DNA of 64,000 nucleotides. Origin: a virus. The translations under genes and the position numbers were made by a program. This document shows, piece after piece, positions 7,599 to 14,737 of this stretch. The stretch's first letter is position 1; each line of letters opens with the position of its first letter. The DNA is taken from positions 1 through 64,000 of IMG/VR virus record IMGVR_UViG_3300046787_000345; one strand, given 5' to 3'. The notes beneath the pieces were generated by a model, which worked only from the letters and a program-made list of their open reading frames with translations, did not search any database and was not told the DNA's origin.

Positions 7599-8249
7599 TT
7601 ATTTTTTTAATCGAATTTTCCAATACACACCACCTCTAATATATGGTGTTAAATACCCATTTGTTCCATCAGTTGTTCTATTATTAACACCGATACCCAA
7701 ATTGTATATTTTATTAGATTTAGAATTCATCATCACCCCAACTCCGATAAAATTTACAAAATCAGCTTGATTAACCCCACCTTCGAATCCAGCATAAACT
7801 TTTCTTTTAAAAGGTTCGGGTATTTCAACAGTATCTACCTTTGGATTTATATTACTTGTGTATTTTCTACCTACTAATTTGTTTTGTGAAATCGTATCGA
7901 TTATTGTAATAGAACCTTGTTGTTTATCAAACTTATATGTGTTTGTAAATATATTCTTAGTATTTAGATATTGGGTTACGATAAAGTTAGTATCCACTTT
8001 TGCTTCAATTGTATCATGTACTGCATATGGTATTAGTTTTTCAACTTCATATGGTACTTCAACATCATATGGAACTTCCACTTCAATTGTATCGTGAATC
8101 GGATGTAAAGATTGACCATCAACTTTAACTATTTTTTCAATAGTTTTGGTTCTATTAGGCATTACACCAAATGGGTCAAATGATACTAATGATAATGAAA
8201 TCACTAATACCAAAATAATAATATTTTTTACTTCTAAATATTTTTTCAT
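7599..8249 (-). CDS. Membrane-anchored protein with Val/Pro/Glu stalk and beta-rich C-terminus
   Basis: 216 residues: an N-terminal hydrophobic helix at ~10-26, then a repetitive stalk (DTIEVEVPYDVEVPYEVEKL and DTIEAKV copies, ~52-90), a middle segment, and a C-terminal ~65 residues of alternating strands (KVYAGFEGGVNQADF, then YNLGIGVNNRT and TPYIRGGVYWKI). The end resembles part of a small outer-membrane barrel. An anchor, periplasm-spanning stalk and outer-membrane end would suit envelope disruption at lysis. The start overlaps the preceding stop by one base (TAATG). No named family recognised. Confidence 0.5.
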   Translation of the reverse strand: MKKYLEVKNIIILVLVISLSLVSFDPFGVMPNRTKTIEKIVKVDGQSLHPIHDTIEVEVPYDVEVPYEVEKLIPYAVHDTIEAKVDTNFIVTQYLNTKNIFTNTYKFDKQQGSITIIDTISQNKLVGRKYTSNINPKVDTVEIPEPFKRKVYAGFEGGVNQADFVNFIGVGVMMNSKSNKIYNLGIGVNNRTTDGTNGYLTPYIRGGVYWKIRLKK

Positions 8250-8659
8250 TACTTAACCAAAAATAATATAGTCATTATTAAAGCAATACCAGAACCAGCT
8301 TTATAAAAAGCAGTTTTAACTTTCTGAACTTTAAGTTCTTTTAATAGACTATTTGCCTTTTCTCTTTCCAAAGAAAATTGTTGGTCTTTCTTATCTATAA
8401 TAACATTTAGGTTAGTGATTTTTTCATTCTTCAAACTATCCTTTTGTTTATATAGGTCAATTTGTAGATTCTTTTCATCTAACACTTTATACACTTGTTT
8501 CAACTCTGCTTTAGCACCATCACCACTAAGGATATCCTTAATGACCAATTTTGCTATCGGTACTTTTAGAGGTACTATCGAGTCCGTTTTCATATCGGTT
8601 TGTGAAAAACCAGATAAGGTCGTGAGCAGTGTAATCATTAACAGCATTAACTTTTTCAT
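8249..8659 (-). CDS. Exported coiled-coil protein with C-terminal membrane helix, overlapping a spanin-like gene
   Basis: 136 residues: a signal peptide (LLTTLSGFSQ, cleavage near residue 20), the conserved segment KVPIAKLVIKDILSGDGAKA, a coiled coil (~60-110) and a C-terminal hydrophobic helix (GIALIMTILFLVK). The first 122 bases overlap the end of the upstream gene in another frame. This nested layout recalls Rz/Rz1 spanin pairs, but there is no lipobox Cys, so a classic o-spanin is unlikely. I recognise the segment as common in Bacteroidota phages without a function. Confidence 0.55.
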   Translation of the reverse strand: MKKLMLLMITLLTTLSGFSQTDMKTDSIVPLKVPIAKLVIKDILSGDGAKAELKQVYKVLDEKNLQIDLYKQKDSLKNEKITNLNVIIDKKDQQFSLEREKANSLLKELKVQKVKTAFYKAGSGIALIMTILFLVK

Positions 8660-8927
8660 TTGTTTGGGTTTTTAGTATGTTTATATTTTTGTTTATTGTA
8701 GTTACTCTTTCATCTACTTCATTGATTTCAGTATCCACTTTATCTATATGAGTGTCAATTGCTTTATTTGCAGTTTCAACTGAATCTATTTCGTTTTGTA
8801 AAGAATCGATTTTTCGGTTATATGCTTCAACATCAGTACGGATACTATTGTTAGTAAAGATATTATATCCAACTAAAACAATAAGAATGACCAGTATGAT
8901 ATTTTTAAAACTTAACAAATTTTTCAT
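8538..8927 (-). CDS. Rz-like inner-membrane spanin candidate
   Basis: 129 residues: an N-terminal membrane helix (FKNIILVILIVLVGYNIF, ~6-24), a long periplasmic coiled coil (~30-95) and the C-terminal motif NDYTAHDLIWFFTNRYE. That last segment is typical of Rz-like proteins in Bacteroidota phages. i-Spanins join inner and outer membrane during lysis of Gram-negative hosts. The 3' end overlaps the next gene by 122 bases in a different frame. A TATTAATATA box near 8946 may be a divergent late promoter. Confidence 0.6.
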   Translation of the reverse strand: MKNLLSFKNIILVILIVLVGYNIFTNNSIRTDVEAYNRKIDSLQNEIDSVETANKAIDTHIDKVDTEINEVDERVTTINKNINILKTQTNEKVNAVNDYTAHDLIWFFTNRYENGLDSTSKSTDSKIGH

Positions 8928-8960
8928 AAATAATTTTTCTTTTTATATTAATATAAGTAT

Positions 8961-10391
8961 TTAAAACGAAACTTTTGAACCAATTTGGAAGTTATTTAAC
9001 AATGTAAATTCTGGTTCGAACATCATGTTTGCTCTATACGCAATATTAAATCCAAATCGTTTACTAATTTTATAATCAAAAGATGCACCTAACATACTAC
9101 CAGGAATTCGTGTCACCAACGTTGCACCTGTTACTGAATTATAGTTAATTGGTGAATTCATTAAGAATACTTGTGGTGAAATTGCTAGTTTTTTAGATAC
9201 ATTATATGGTTTCATCCAAAACAATACCAATGAGGTTGAAAACGATGATTGTAAGGTTTGCTTAGCATCTGGCATTAATAGTGTAATAAGCCCCACGTTT
9301 GCCCCATACGTTCCCAATTTAGGATGTGGTTTAATAAATGTATACCCAACCATACCCATATAAGTTCCTTTCAAATATGCAGTGGTTAATGAGTAACTAT
9401 GTAGAGAGTGTAATTTACCATTTTCTAACTTCATTTGAGTCATACCACCTGATATTGCAAATTGGTCCATTGTACTCCAAATCAAAGCTGTTGCTGAATA
9501 TGATTTATCCCCCATTAAAGATGATTTAGATATACCCATTGACATCATAGCAGAATACCTACCATCCACATCTTCAGTTCCAGCTAAATCTGCTGCTACT
9601 AACATTGGATTTGTGTTTGCTGCTTTTTTCTTTTCCTTCTTTTCTTCCTTTTTCTCCTCTTCTTTCTTCTCCTCCTTTTTCTCTTCTTTCTTTTCTTCCT
9701 TTTTAGATTCAGATTTAGTTTCTTCTTTTTTTTCTTCACTCTTACTTTCAGATTTTGATTCTGATTTTGATTCTGACTTAGTTTCAGTTTTGGTTTCAGT
9801 TTTGGTTTCTGATGAAGATGAACTTGAAGATGAACTTGAAGATGAACTATTAGATGACGATGATGAACTACCCCCACTTGTTGTAGATGAACTATTAGAT
9901 GTTGGTGGTGGAGTAGATGTTGTTGCGGAAGATGATGCTGCCGATGAAGCAGATGAACTTGCTGCCGATGAAGCAGAAGATGATGCTGCCGAACTTGCTG
10001 CAGATGATGCTGCGGTTGATGCGGCTGAACTTGCTGCGGTTGATGCTGCTTGAGTTGCTGCAGAGGTGGCTGCTTGAGATGCTGCTTGTGTAACTGCCTG
10101 TTGGACAGTTTGTTGAACTACTATATTAGTAGGACATCCCATTGTTGAATATGCTAAATAAACGGAATTTAACCAAAGTTTAACTGCTCCACCTTGAACT
10201 TCTAATGGTGTAAATACTTTTACTTGGTCATAGAATGATACCACTGCATTACCATTTACCATAGTAGTTGTTGCAGTTTTTATTTGACCACTACATTTAT
10301 CTACAAAAGTTTGTGTGTAAGTTTGTCCGTTCACATTTTCAGCAAATAAACAACACAATATTACCATTCCTATTACTAAAATTTTTTTCAT
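8961..10391 (-). CDS. Secreted outer-membrane barrel with extreme Ala/Ser and Lys/Glu/Ser low-complexity middle
   Basis: 476 residues. A signal peptide ends near residue 22 (ENVNGQ). A small domain (23-95) includes DKCSGQIK and GCPTN, whose cysteines may pair. Then come an Ala/Ser tract (~103-155), a near-pure Ser tract (~165-193) and an ETK/ESK/EKK tract (~194-257). The C-terminal ~210 residues have alternating strands ending in FQIGSKVSF, a typical barrel terminus. The repeats could act as a flexible stalk across the envelope or outside the cell. It is co-transcribed with the next barrel gene (overlap at 10391). Function unknown. Confidence 0.6.
   Translation of the reverse strand: MKKILVIGMVILCCLFAENVNGQTYTQTFVDKCSGQIKTATTTMVNGNAVVSFYDQVKVFTPLEVQGGAVKLWLNSVYLAYSTMGCPTNIVVQQTVQQAVTQAASQAATSAATQAASTAASSAASTAASSAASSAASSSASSAASSSASSAASSSATTSTPPPTSNSSSTTSGGSSSSSSNSSSSSSSSSSSSSETKTETKTETKSESKSESKSESKSEEKKEETKSESKKEEKKEEKKEEKKEEEKKEEKKEKKKAANTNPMLVAADLAGTEDVDGRYSAMMSMGISKSSLMGDKSYSATALIWSTMDQFAISGGMTQMKLENGKLHSLHSYSLTTAYLKGTYMGMVGYTFIKPHPKLGTYGANVGLITLLMPDAKQTLQSSFSTSLVLFWMKPYNVSKKLAISPQVFLMNSPINYNSVTGATLVTRIPGSMLGASFDYKISKRFGFNIAYRANMMFEPEFTLLNNFQIGSKVSF
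9620..10065 (-). repeat. Low-complexity coding repeats (AAS, S, ETK/ESK, EKK)
   Basis: Short tandem codon repeats run through the middle of the secreted barrel gene. In order of translation: GCA/GCT-TCT-type Ala/Ser units, a Ser run, ACTGAAACC-type units, TCAGAATCA-type units, then GAAGAAAAG-type units. They remain in frame throughout, so selection appears to hold them as protein. Such tracts change length easily by slippage. Confidence 0.75.
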
Positions 10392-11203
10392 TACTTATTA
10401 TTCAATCCGATACCAATTTGTGAATAACCTCTTATTGGGTCGGTATCGAATTTCAAAGTAAACAATTTGAAATCTCTTATTATACCAACTTTAAATGTTG
10501 TAAAATTTGTATTTGATTTTGGAAAAGAAATACCGCCTAACACATCTCTACCTTGATATCTTAGAATTTCGTTACCGAATCCAATCATTCCATGTACTCC
10601 TAATTTACCAAATCGTTTACCACCCCCTAAATATAATGTGTGTTCTTTTCTAAAATCTTCTTTACTAATTGGAAAATCTGCTGTGGCTATGTTACCATTT
10701 GGAAAATACTGATTTCTATCTATATCATACGTCATCACATAATCTATAATAAAGTATCCCTTAGTTCCTCCAATAGTTCCCCAAAATGAAGCTTGTTCAT
10801 TATTAGTTCTACCAATACCTGCTGTGAATGATATGGGTTTTACTACAATTGTATCTCTTTTACCATTTTCATATACACGAACTACACTTTGATGCCTCCA
10901 TCCAAAATCGTCATACCAAATGTATGGAAATGGTTGATACCAACCCCAAGTTCCCCACATTAATCCATATGGGTTTACCATATTACCTCGCCATCTTCTA
11001 GTCAAAGGTTGATTTGGTATTGGTTGACCTGGTCTAATTGGTTCAGTTTGAGTTCTCCATCTGCTAACATCATTTCTTTGTGGAATTGATTGTTGTACTC
11101 TAGGAGTTTGTACTCTTTGTTGTGGTGAATTGTTTCTCCAACTACTAACTTGTGAAAATACTAATGTTGGTATAACCGCCAATAAAAATAATAATTTTTT
11201 CAT
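10391..11203 (-). CDS. Secreted protein with Arg/Pro/Gln-rich region and outer-membrane barrel-like C-terminus
   Basis: 270 residues. The signal peptide is MKKLLFLLAVIPTLVFSQ. Residues ~20-70 are rich in R, P, Q and W, with repeated (S/T)RRWR or SSWRN-type units (SSWRNN, VSRWRT, TRRWRG). An aromatic segment (PYGLMWGTWGWYQPFPYIWY, ~77-97) follows. The last ~145 residues look beta-rich with alternating hydrophobics, ending GYSQIGIGLNNK. It is probably outer-membrane associated. A TATATTTATA box lies 21 bases upstream. I do not recognise a family. Confidence 0.55.
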   Translation of the reverse strand: MKKLLFLLAVIPTLVFSQVSSWRNNSPQQRVQTPRVQQSIPQRNDVSRWRTQTEPIRPGQPIPNQPLTRRWRGNMVNPYGLMWGTWGWYQPFPYIWYDDFGWRHQSVVRVYENGKRDTIVVKPISFTAGIGRTNNEQASFWGTIGGTKGYFIIDYVMTYDIDRNQYFPNGNIATADFPISKEDFRKEHTLYLGGGKRFGKLGVHGMIGFGNEILRYQGRDVLGGISFPKSNTNFTTFKVGIIRDFKLFTLKFDTDPIRGYSQIGIGLNNK

Positions 11204-11223
11204 AGGTATAATGTTTAATTACC

Positions 11224-11233
11224 TATAAATATA
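11224..11233 (-). promoter_or_regulatory. Late-type promoter box TATATTTATA
   Basis: Exact 10-mer 21 bases before the start at 11203. It touches the T tract of the terminator just upstream, so one unit ends and the next begins within about 35 bases. Confidence 0.6.
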
Positions 11234-11256
11234 AAAAAAGGGAGTATTAACTCCCT
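11233..11256 (-). terminator. Intrinsic terminator after the PAP2 phosphatase gene
   Basis: On the minus strand AGGGAG-TTAATA-CTCCCT forms a hairpin followed by seven T residues. It lies about 40 bases after the stop codon at 11297. Confidence 0.85.
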
Positions 11257-11296
11257 ATCTTTGATATAAAATTGTATTACCAATACCGATACTATG

Positions 11297-11953
11297 TTAT
11301 ACTAATTTATTTTTAACTAATTGTTGAAACAAATATTCTGAAATTTTTGTATCTGATGGGTAATGTACTCCACTTATTTCTCTGACTGTTCTTATATCTT
11401 TATATAAGTTATCCAACAAATTTGTTGCTTCTGGTTTTAGTTTTTTTAAGTGAAAAATAATATTTAAAAAATCCAAAGTATGACCAGATGGATATGCTGC
11501 TGAGTTTGCATCAGTTGCTATGATTGGATATAATTCTGTACCATATTCTTTGGCCAATTGATATGGTCTTGGTCTATTGAACACATCTTTTAAATAAAAT
11601 AATACAGGGTCTAAATTACCCACCCAATCTAATATTTGTTCCTTAGAAACATCCAACCCTAATTTTTTAGCAACCACAACAAAAAAATCGTAATGATGAT
11701 GTTCCATAAGTTCACATAACTTTAAATCATCTTCATCTGCTTGGGTTGTTATTTTAGTAAGATACTCTAATTCTTTTTTTGTTTCATCAGATGAATTTGC
11801 TGGGAATGGGTGGTTTTCTAATATATCTTTTATAATGCCTAATTGAATTGCACGTTTTAAAACACCACCTTTATCTTTTTTTATTTTTTCGATTTGGTCT
11901 TTTCTACTATTTCCATATCGAATATCATCTAATATTTCGGAAAGTCTAATCAT
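11297..11953 (-). CDS. PAP2-family phosphatase with capsid-targeting-like leader
   Basis: 218 residues with the three PAP2 motifs: KDVFNRPRP (KxxxxxxRP), YPSGHT (PSGH) and REISGVHYPSD (SRxxxxxHxxxD, with RE in place of SR). These enzymes remove phosphate from lipid phosphates or undecaprenyl diphosphate; soluble ones act as acid phosphatases. No transmembrane helices or signal peptide are evident, which is unusual for a lipid phosphatase. The N-terminus MIRLSEILDD resembles the MISLKDILNE leader of candidate packaged proteins, so it might be injected or be a virion enzyme. It follows the CsgG-like gene with a TAATG overlap. Confidence 0.8.
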   Translation of the reverse strand: MIRLSEILDDIRYGNSRKDQIEKIKKDKGGVLKRAIQLGIIKDILENHPFPANSSDETKKELEYLTKITTQADEDDLKLCELMEHHHYDFFVVVAKKLGLDVSKEQILDWVGNLDPVLFYLKDVFNRPRPYQLAKEYGTELYPIIATDANSAAYPSGHTLDFLNIIFHLKKLKPEATNLLDNLYKDIRTVREISGVHYPSDTKISEYLFQQLVKNKLV

Positions 11954-12672
11954 TATTTTTCAAATACACCTTTTTTAACCATTCTTAATAAAATTCTAGA
12001 ACATGCTATATCTAACGCTTTCTTAGTAGATGTACCAATTGTTGATTGATTAAATTTAACTTCATCTACTGTTGCATCTGAAAGGAATGATAATTCTCTC
12101 GTAGTTTTTGCTTCACCTAATCCAGATGCTGCAATAATTTCACCGGTCTCTGCGTTTGTAAATCTTACTTGTAAACCTAAACGGGTTACTACCATATTCT
12201 TAACACCATCTTTTAAATTTACCGTCTCATCTTCTGAAACAGAAAAATCGTATACTTCGATTTCAACAAAGTAATGTGCTAAACGAATTTTACCTCTACC
12301 ATCTAATTTATCTTGTGATATACCTGATTGAGAAGCCTGAAATTGCTTTACCATTCGGTTTTTAATTTCAGTTTTATCTTCCGTAAATGTAAATCTATTA
12401 AGATTCTCCAAATATTCCATCGTGATGTTAGCCACACCCAAACCCACTTTCTTTTCTTTGAGTTCTGGATATTGCTCATAAACTTCATCACCAATACCAC
12501 ATTTAAGGATTTGAATCGGAATTTGCTTTCCCTCATAATCTAAAAATTGACTAATGTCTACTTTTGTTTCGAATGATGCTTTATAATTTTCTGTCTTTGT
12601 TGTTCCCACAGTTTGGGCAATGGCAACATTGCTTAGTAAAACACCAAGCAAGAATACTAATAATTTTTTCAT
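11953..12672 (-). CDS. csgG: CsgG-like secretion pore protein
   Basis: 239 residues. The signal peptide MKKLLVFLLGVLLSNVAIAQ is followed by a domain with the CsgG C-terminal pattern: GLQVRFTNAETGEIIAASG, then ARELSF-type (TTRELSF) and FNQSTIGTSTKKALDIACSRI. CsgG forms a nonameric outer-membrane pore that exports curli subunits in E. coli. CsgG homologues are also known in marine T4-like phages. No lipobox Cys is visible at the cleavage site, unlike bacterial CsgG lipoproteins. A late-type box lies 26 bases upstream. It could export the nearby adhesins or serve lysis. Confidence 0.68.
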   Translation of the reverse strand: MKKLLVFLLGVLLSNVAIAQTVGTTKTENYKASFETKVDISQFLDYEGKQIPIQILKCGIGDEVYEQYPELKEKKVGLGVANITMEYLENLNRFTFTEDKTEIKNRMVKQFQASQSGISQDKLDGRGKIRLAHYFVEIEVYDFSVSEDETVNLKDGVKNMVVTRLGLQVRFTNAETGEIIAASGLGEAKTTRELSFLSDATVDEVKFNQSTIGTSTKKALDIACSRILLRMVKKGVFEK

Positions 12673-12697
12673 ATACGTTTTTCATATTTTGTTCGTA

Positions 12698-12707
12698 TAT
12701 AAATATA
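12698..12707 (-). promoter_or_regulatory. Late-type promoter box TATATTTATA
   Basis: Exact 10-mer 26 bases before the CsgG-like start at 12672, directly after the terminator of the upstream unit. Confidence 0.6.
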
Positions 12708-12709
12708 AA

Positions 12710-12735
12710 AAAAGGGAAACTTTCGTCTCCCTTTT
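12710..12735 (-). terminator. Intrinsic terminator after the holin-like gene
   Basis: Minus-strand AAAAGGGA pairs with TCCCTTTT around a 10-base loop, followed by a T tract. It is nearly identical in stem sequence to the terminator at 1551-1577. Confidence 0.85.
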
Positions 12736-12739
12736 CAAA

Positions 12740-12994
12740 TTATCCTAATTCTTCATCTTTTGGTTCTTCTTTTTTGTTGAATATCTTTCCAACTTCAGCT
12801 ATACCAAAAGCTCCTAATGTTATATACATAAATGAATTATAAATAAATTCATTCACTAACAACTCATTTCCCATATATCCTGTTACCAAATCGGTAACTG
12901 CGAATGCTGTCATTACTATAAATGATGCAAACCCTACGATTGTTTTCTCATTCAAATCATTTGAATCTTTGAAAATATCAGTAAATTTAGCCAT
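12740..12994 (-). CDS. Holin-like small membrane protein
   Basis: 84 residues: a charged start, two hydrophobic helices (TIVGFASFIVMTAFAVTDLV, ~18-37, and FIYNSFMYITLGAFGIAEVG, ~50-69) and a charged tail (KKEEPKDEELG). This resembles holin-like proteins in flavobacterial phages. Holins permeabilise the inner membrane so that the endolysin can reach peptidoglycan. AAAGGA precedes the start and a terminator follows. Assignment rests on topology and resemblance, since holins are very diverse. Confidence 0.55.
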   Translation of the reverse strand: MAKFTDIFKDSNDLNEKTIVGFASFIVMTAFAVTDLVTGYMGNELLVNEFIYNSFMYITLGAFGIAEVGKIFNKKEEPKDEELG

Positions 12995-13040
12995 AGTCTT
13001 TTTTCCTTTTTTTAATTATTAAACTATGTAACCTTTATTA

Positions 13041-13649
13041 TTATCCTACTTGTTCAGCATCTTCATCTTTAATTTTTCCACATTTCAAACACTCTTCTTC
13101 ACCATCTCCATCTAAATCTCCCCAAACGTGTTCACATTGTCTATGTGCGAAGTATTCATCGATTTTACCATCACCATCGAAATCTAAACCATCCATTACA
13201 CCATCTCCATCTTCATCGATTTCAGTTCCCTTTTTTTCTTCTTTTGGTGCATCAACGACTTGGTCGGTAACTTGGTCAGTAACTTGGTCGGTTGTTGGTA
13301 ACACTAATGGTGTTACACTCATTGGAACTATTGGAGTATTTGGTATATCGGCTGTATTTGATAATGATGTACCATCTTCCTCATCCATCTTTTGTACTAA
13401 CATCTTATCCTTATCGGTATCACTAAACCAATAATCGATAATCTTACCATAAGAACCAATAAAAGCTCCTAATAACAACAATAGAAGTTCTTTCCATTCT
13501 CCTGCTATTTCGTTTTTATTAATAATAGCAGCAAACATACCACCAATTATTAACATAAATCCACCCAATACCAACGCAGTGATATACCATCTACGTTTCA
13601 TCATATTACTCAATAGGTCTTTGAAACCACTCGGTGCTTGTTCTGCCAT
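13041..13649 (-). CDS. Two-helix membrane protein with calcium-binding-like and zinc-ribbon-like tail
   Basis: 202 residues. Two hydrophobic helices at ~20-45 and ~50-70 precede WFSDTDKDKM. A linker includes three TDQV repeats (~119-131). The tail has DxDGDG-type loops (DEDGDGVMDGLDFDGDGKID, then DLDGDGEEE) typical of EF-hand/thrombospondin-3-like calcium sites. Four Cys/His positions (CEHVW...CLKC) could bind a metal. The membrane part resembles a holin. A calcium-sensing tail on a lysis protein would be unusual. AAAGGAG precedes the start. Confidence 0.55.
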   Translation of the reverse strand: MAEQAPSGFKDLLSNMMKRRWYITALVLGGFMLIIGGMFAAIINKNEIAGEWKELLLLLLGAFIGSYGKIIDYWFSDTDKDKMLVQKMDEEDGTSLSNTADIPNTPIVPMSVTPLVLPTTDQVTDQVTDQVVDAPKEEKKGTEIDEDGDGVMDGLDFDGDGKIDEYFAHRQCEHVWGDLDGDGEEECLKCGKIKDEDAEQVG

Positions 13650-13672
13650 ATTATTCTCCTTTATTTTTTATA

Positions 13673-13996
13673 CTACCACTTCGGTGCTTCTTCTTTAAAC
13701 TCATCACCTTCTTTTTTCTTAGGTTTTGGTTGAGGTTGTGCCGGTTGAGCATTTCCACCTACTGCCTTTTCTTTGATGATTATAGTCTTACCACCTGCTG
13801 ATTGTTGTTGAGCCTGTTGGTTACTATTAGTGATGTTAATTACCGGTGCTGCTTGTTGTACCGGTGTTTCTTCTTTATCACCACCTGTTAATTGTGTAGT
13901 AACCCAAGTACCAACACCTAATGTGATAGTGCTCACTAATCCGATAATCATATTTTTGATTGAGCTACCTGTACTTTGTTCTTGTTCTTCTGCCAT
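13673..13996 (-). CDS. Single-pass membrane protein with Gln-rich tail
   Basis: 107 residues: one hydrophobic helix (IKNMIIGLVSTITLGVGTWV, ~13-32), then Q/N-rich (NSNQQAQQQ) and Pro/Lys-rich (QPAQPQPKPKKK) segments. A GGAG ribosome-binding site precedes the start. It sits among holin-like and lipoprotein genes, which suggests an envelope role. No family recognised. Confidence 0.5.
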   Translation of the reverse strand: MAEEQEQSTGSSIKNMIIGLVSTITLGVGTWVTTQLTGGDKEETPVQQAAPVINITNSNQQAQQQSAGGKTIIIKEKAVGGNAQPAQPQPKPKKKEGDEFKEEAPKW

Positions 13997-14014
13997 TTGT
14001 TTTTCTCCGTTTTG

Positions 14015-14386
14015 TTATTGTATTTTGTTAAAATCTGTTATTCCTAATTGTCTACCATTTGCATCATACAATCCTATTCTATATGCAGATGATGGTAATG
14101 CCGATGTATATACTTTAAGTACATTATCACCTGCAACTACATTCATAGTTTCTTTCGATACTACTTTATTTGCAATATCAAATATTCTTATTGTTACCGA
14201 ACCTGCTGTTTCAGTTTTAACATTCATAGCAACTTCCGATGTTACAAATTGTGTTTGTAATTTAATACCAGTTGAACTTGTTATTTTAAGTTCTTCGGAT
14301 ACTGATTGTGGTGTTGGTAATATATCTTCTTTTGAACATCCTACTAGTAAAATAGTAAAGAATATCAATACAAATATTTTTTTCAT
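14015..14386 (-). CDS. Lipoprotein with type IX-like beta-sandwich C-terminus
   Basis: 123 residues. The signal peptide ends in the lipobox LLVGC (Cys17). The C-terminal ~75 residues (VTIRIFDIANKVVSKE, then AGDNVLKVYTSALPSSAYRI and GLYDANGRQLG) follow the pattern of the Por/type IX secretion type A C-terminal domain, a seven-strand sandwich. The usual final basic strand is weak. A lipobox together with a CTD-like fold is unusual. AGGAG precedes the start. It is similar in layout to the next lipoprotein and probably paralogous. Confidence 0.6.
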   Translation of the reverse strand: MKKIFVLIFFTILLVGCSKEDILPTPQSVSEELKITSSTGIKLQTQFVTSEVAMNVKTETAGSVTIRIFDIANKVVSKETMNVVAGDNVLKVYTSALPSSAYRIGLYDANGRQLGITDFNKIQ

Positions 14387-14395
14387 TTTGTTCTC

Positions 14396-14737
14396 CTAAT
14401 TGATTATTATCGTTGTTTTAGCTATTTCTTTTTTAGTAACATCTTCTAATAACAAATATAAGTATTTAACCGATATCGATTTAGTGTAAATTTTCTTTAC
14501 ATTTTCACCATTTTGACCAATAAATCGTTCTCTACTGATTACTTGTCCACTTTCTTTATCAATTAAAGTTAAAGTGTATGTTCCTGCCGATGGTAAATCA
14601 AAGTATATAGATTGCCCGTTTGCTACCGAACTTTCTTTTACCTCAAATATTTTTTCAACGGGCATAGTTGGAGTTGGTAATTCAGGTTTAGTACATCCCA
14701 CCAATAAAATTAATGATATCAATATTATTTTTTTCAT
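14396..14737 (-). CDS. Lipoprotein with beta-sandwich domain, paralogue of its neighbour
   Basis: 113 residues. The lipobox is LLVGC (Cys15) and the mature start is CTKPELPTPTMPVEK, like the neighbour's CSKEDILPTPQSVSEE. The remainder (GTYTLTLIDKESGQVISRE, then GENVKKIYTKS and KTTIIIN) again resembles a type A CTD sandwich. The start overlaps the adhesin stop by one base (TAATG). I infer a surface or periplasmic lipoprotein partner for the adhesins. No enzyme motif is visible. Confidence 0.6.
   Translation of the reverse strand: MKKIILISLILLVGCTKPELPTPTMPVEKIFEVKESSVANGQSIYFDLPSAGTYTLTLIDKESGQVISRERFIGQNGENVKKIYTKSISVKYLYLLLEDVTKKEIAKTTIIIN

Noticed and set aside
9613-10053. Long plus-strand open frame opposite the secreted barrel gene, encoding Phe/Ser then Asp/Glu/Ala-rich sequence.
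   Set aside because: It is the mirror of the Ser/Lys/Glu low-complexity codons. It has no promoter or ribosome-binding site of its own, and the minus-strand frame has a signal peptide and a barrel domain.
9620-10065. CRISPR array or tandem DNA repeat element.
   Set aside because: The repeats are codon-level and of unequal short units in frame within a protein gene, with no spacer pattern.
13830-14399. Plus-strand open frame of ~189 codons opposite two membrane/lipoprotein genes.
   Set aside because: It spans two convincing minus-strand genes and the gap between them, and its composition follows the reverse complement of those codons.
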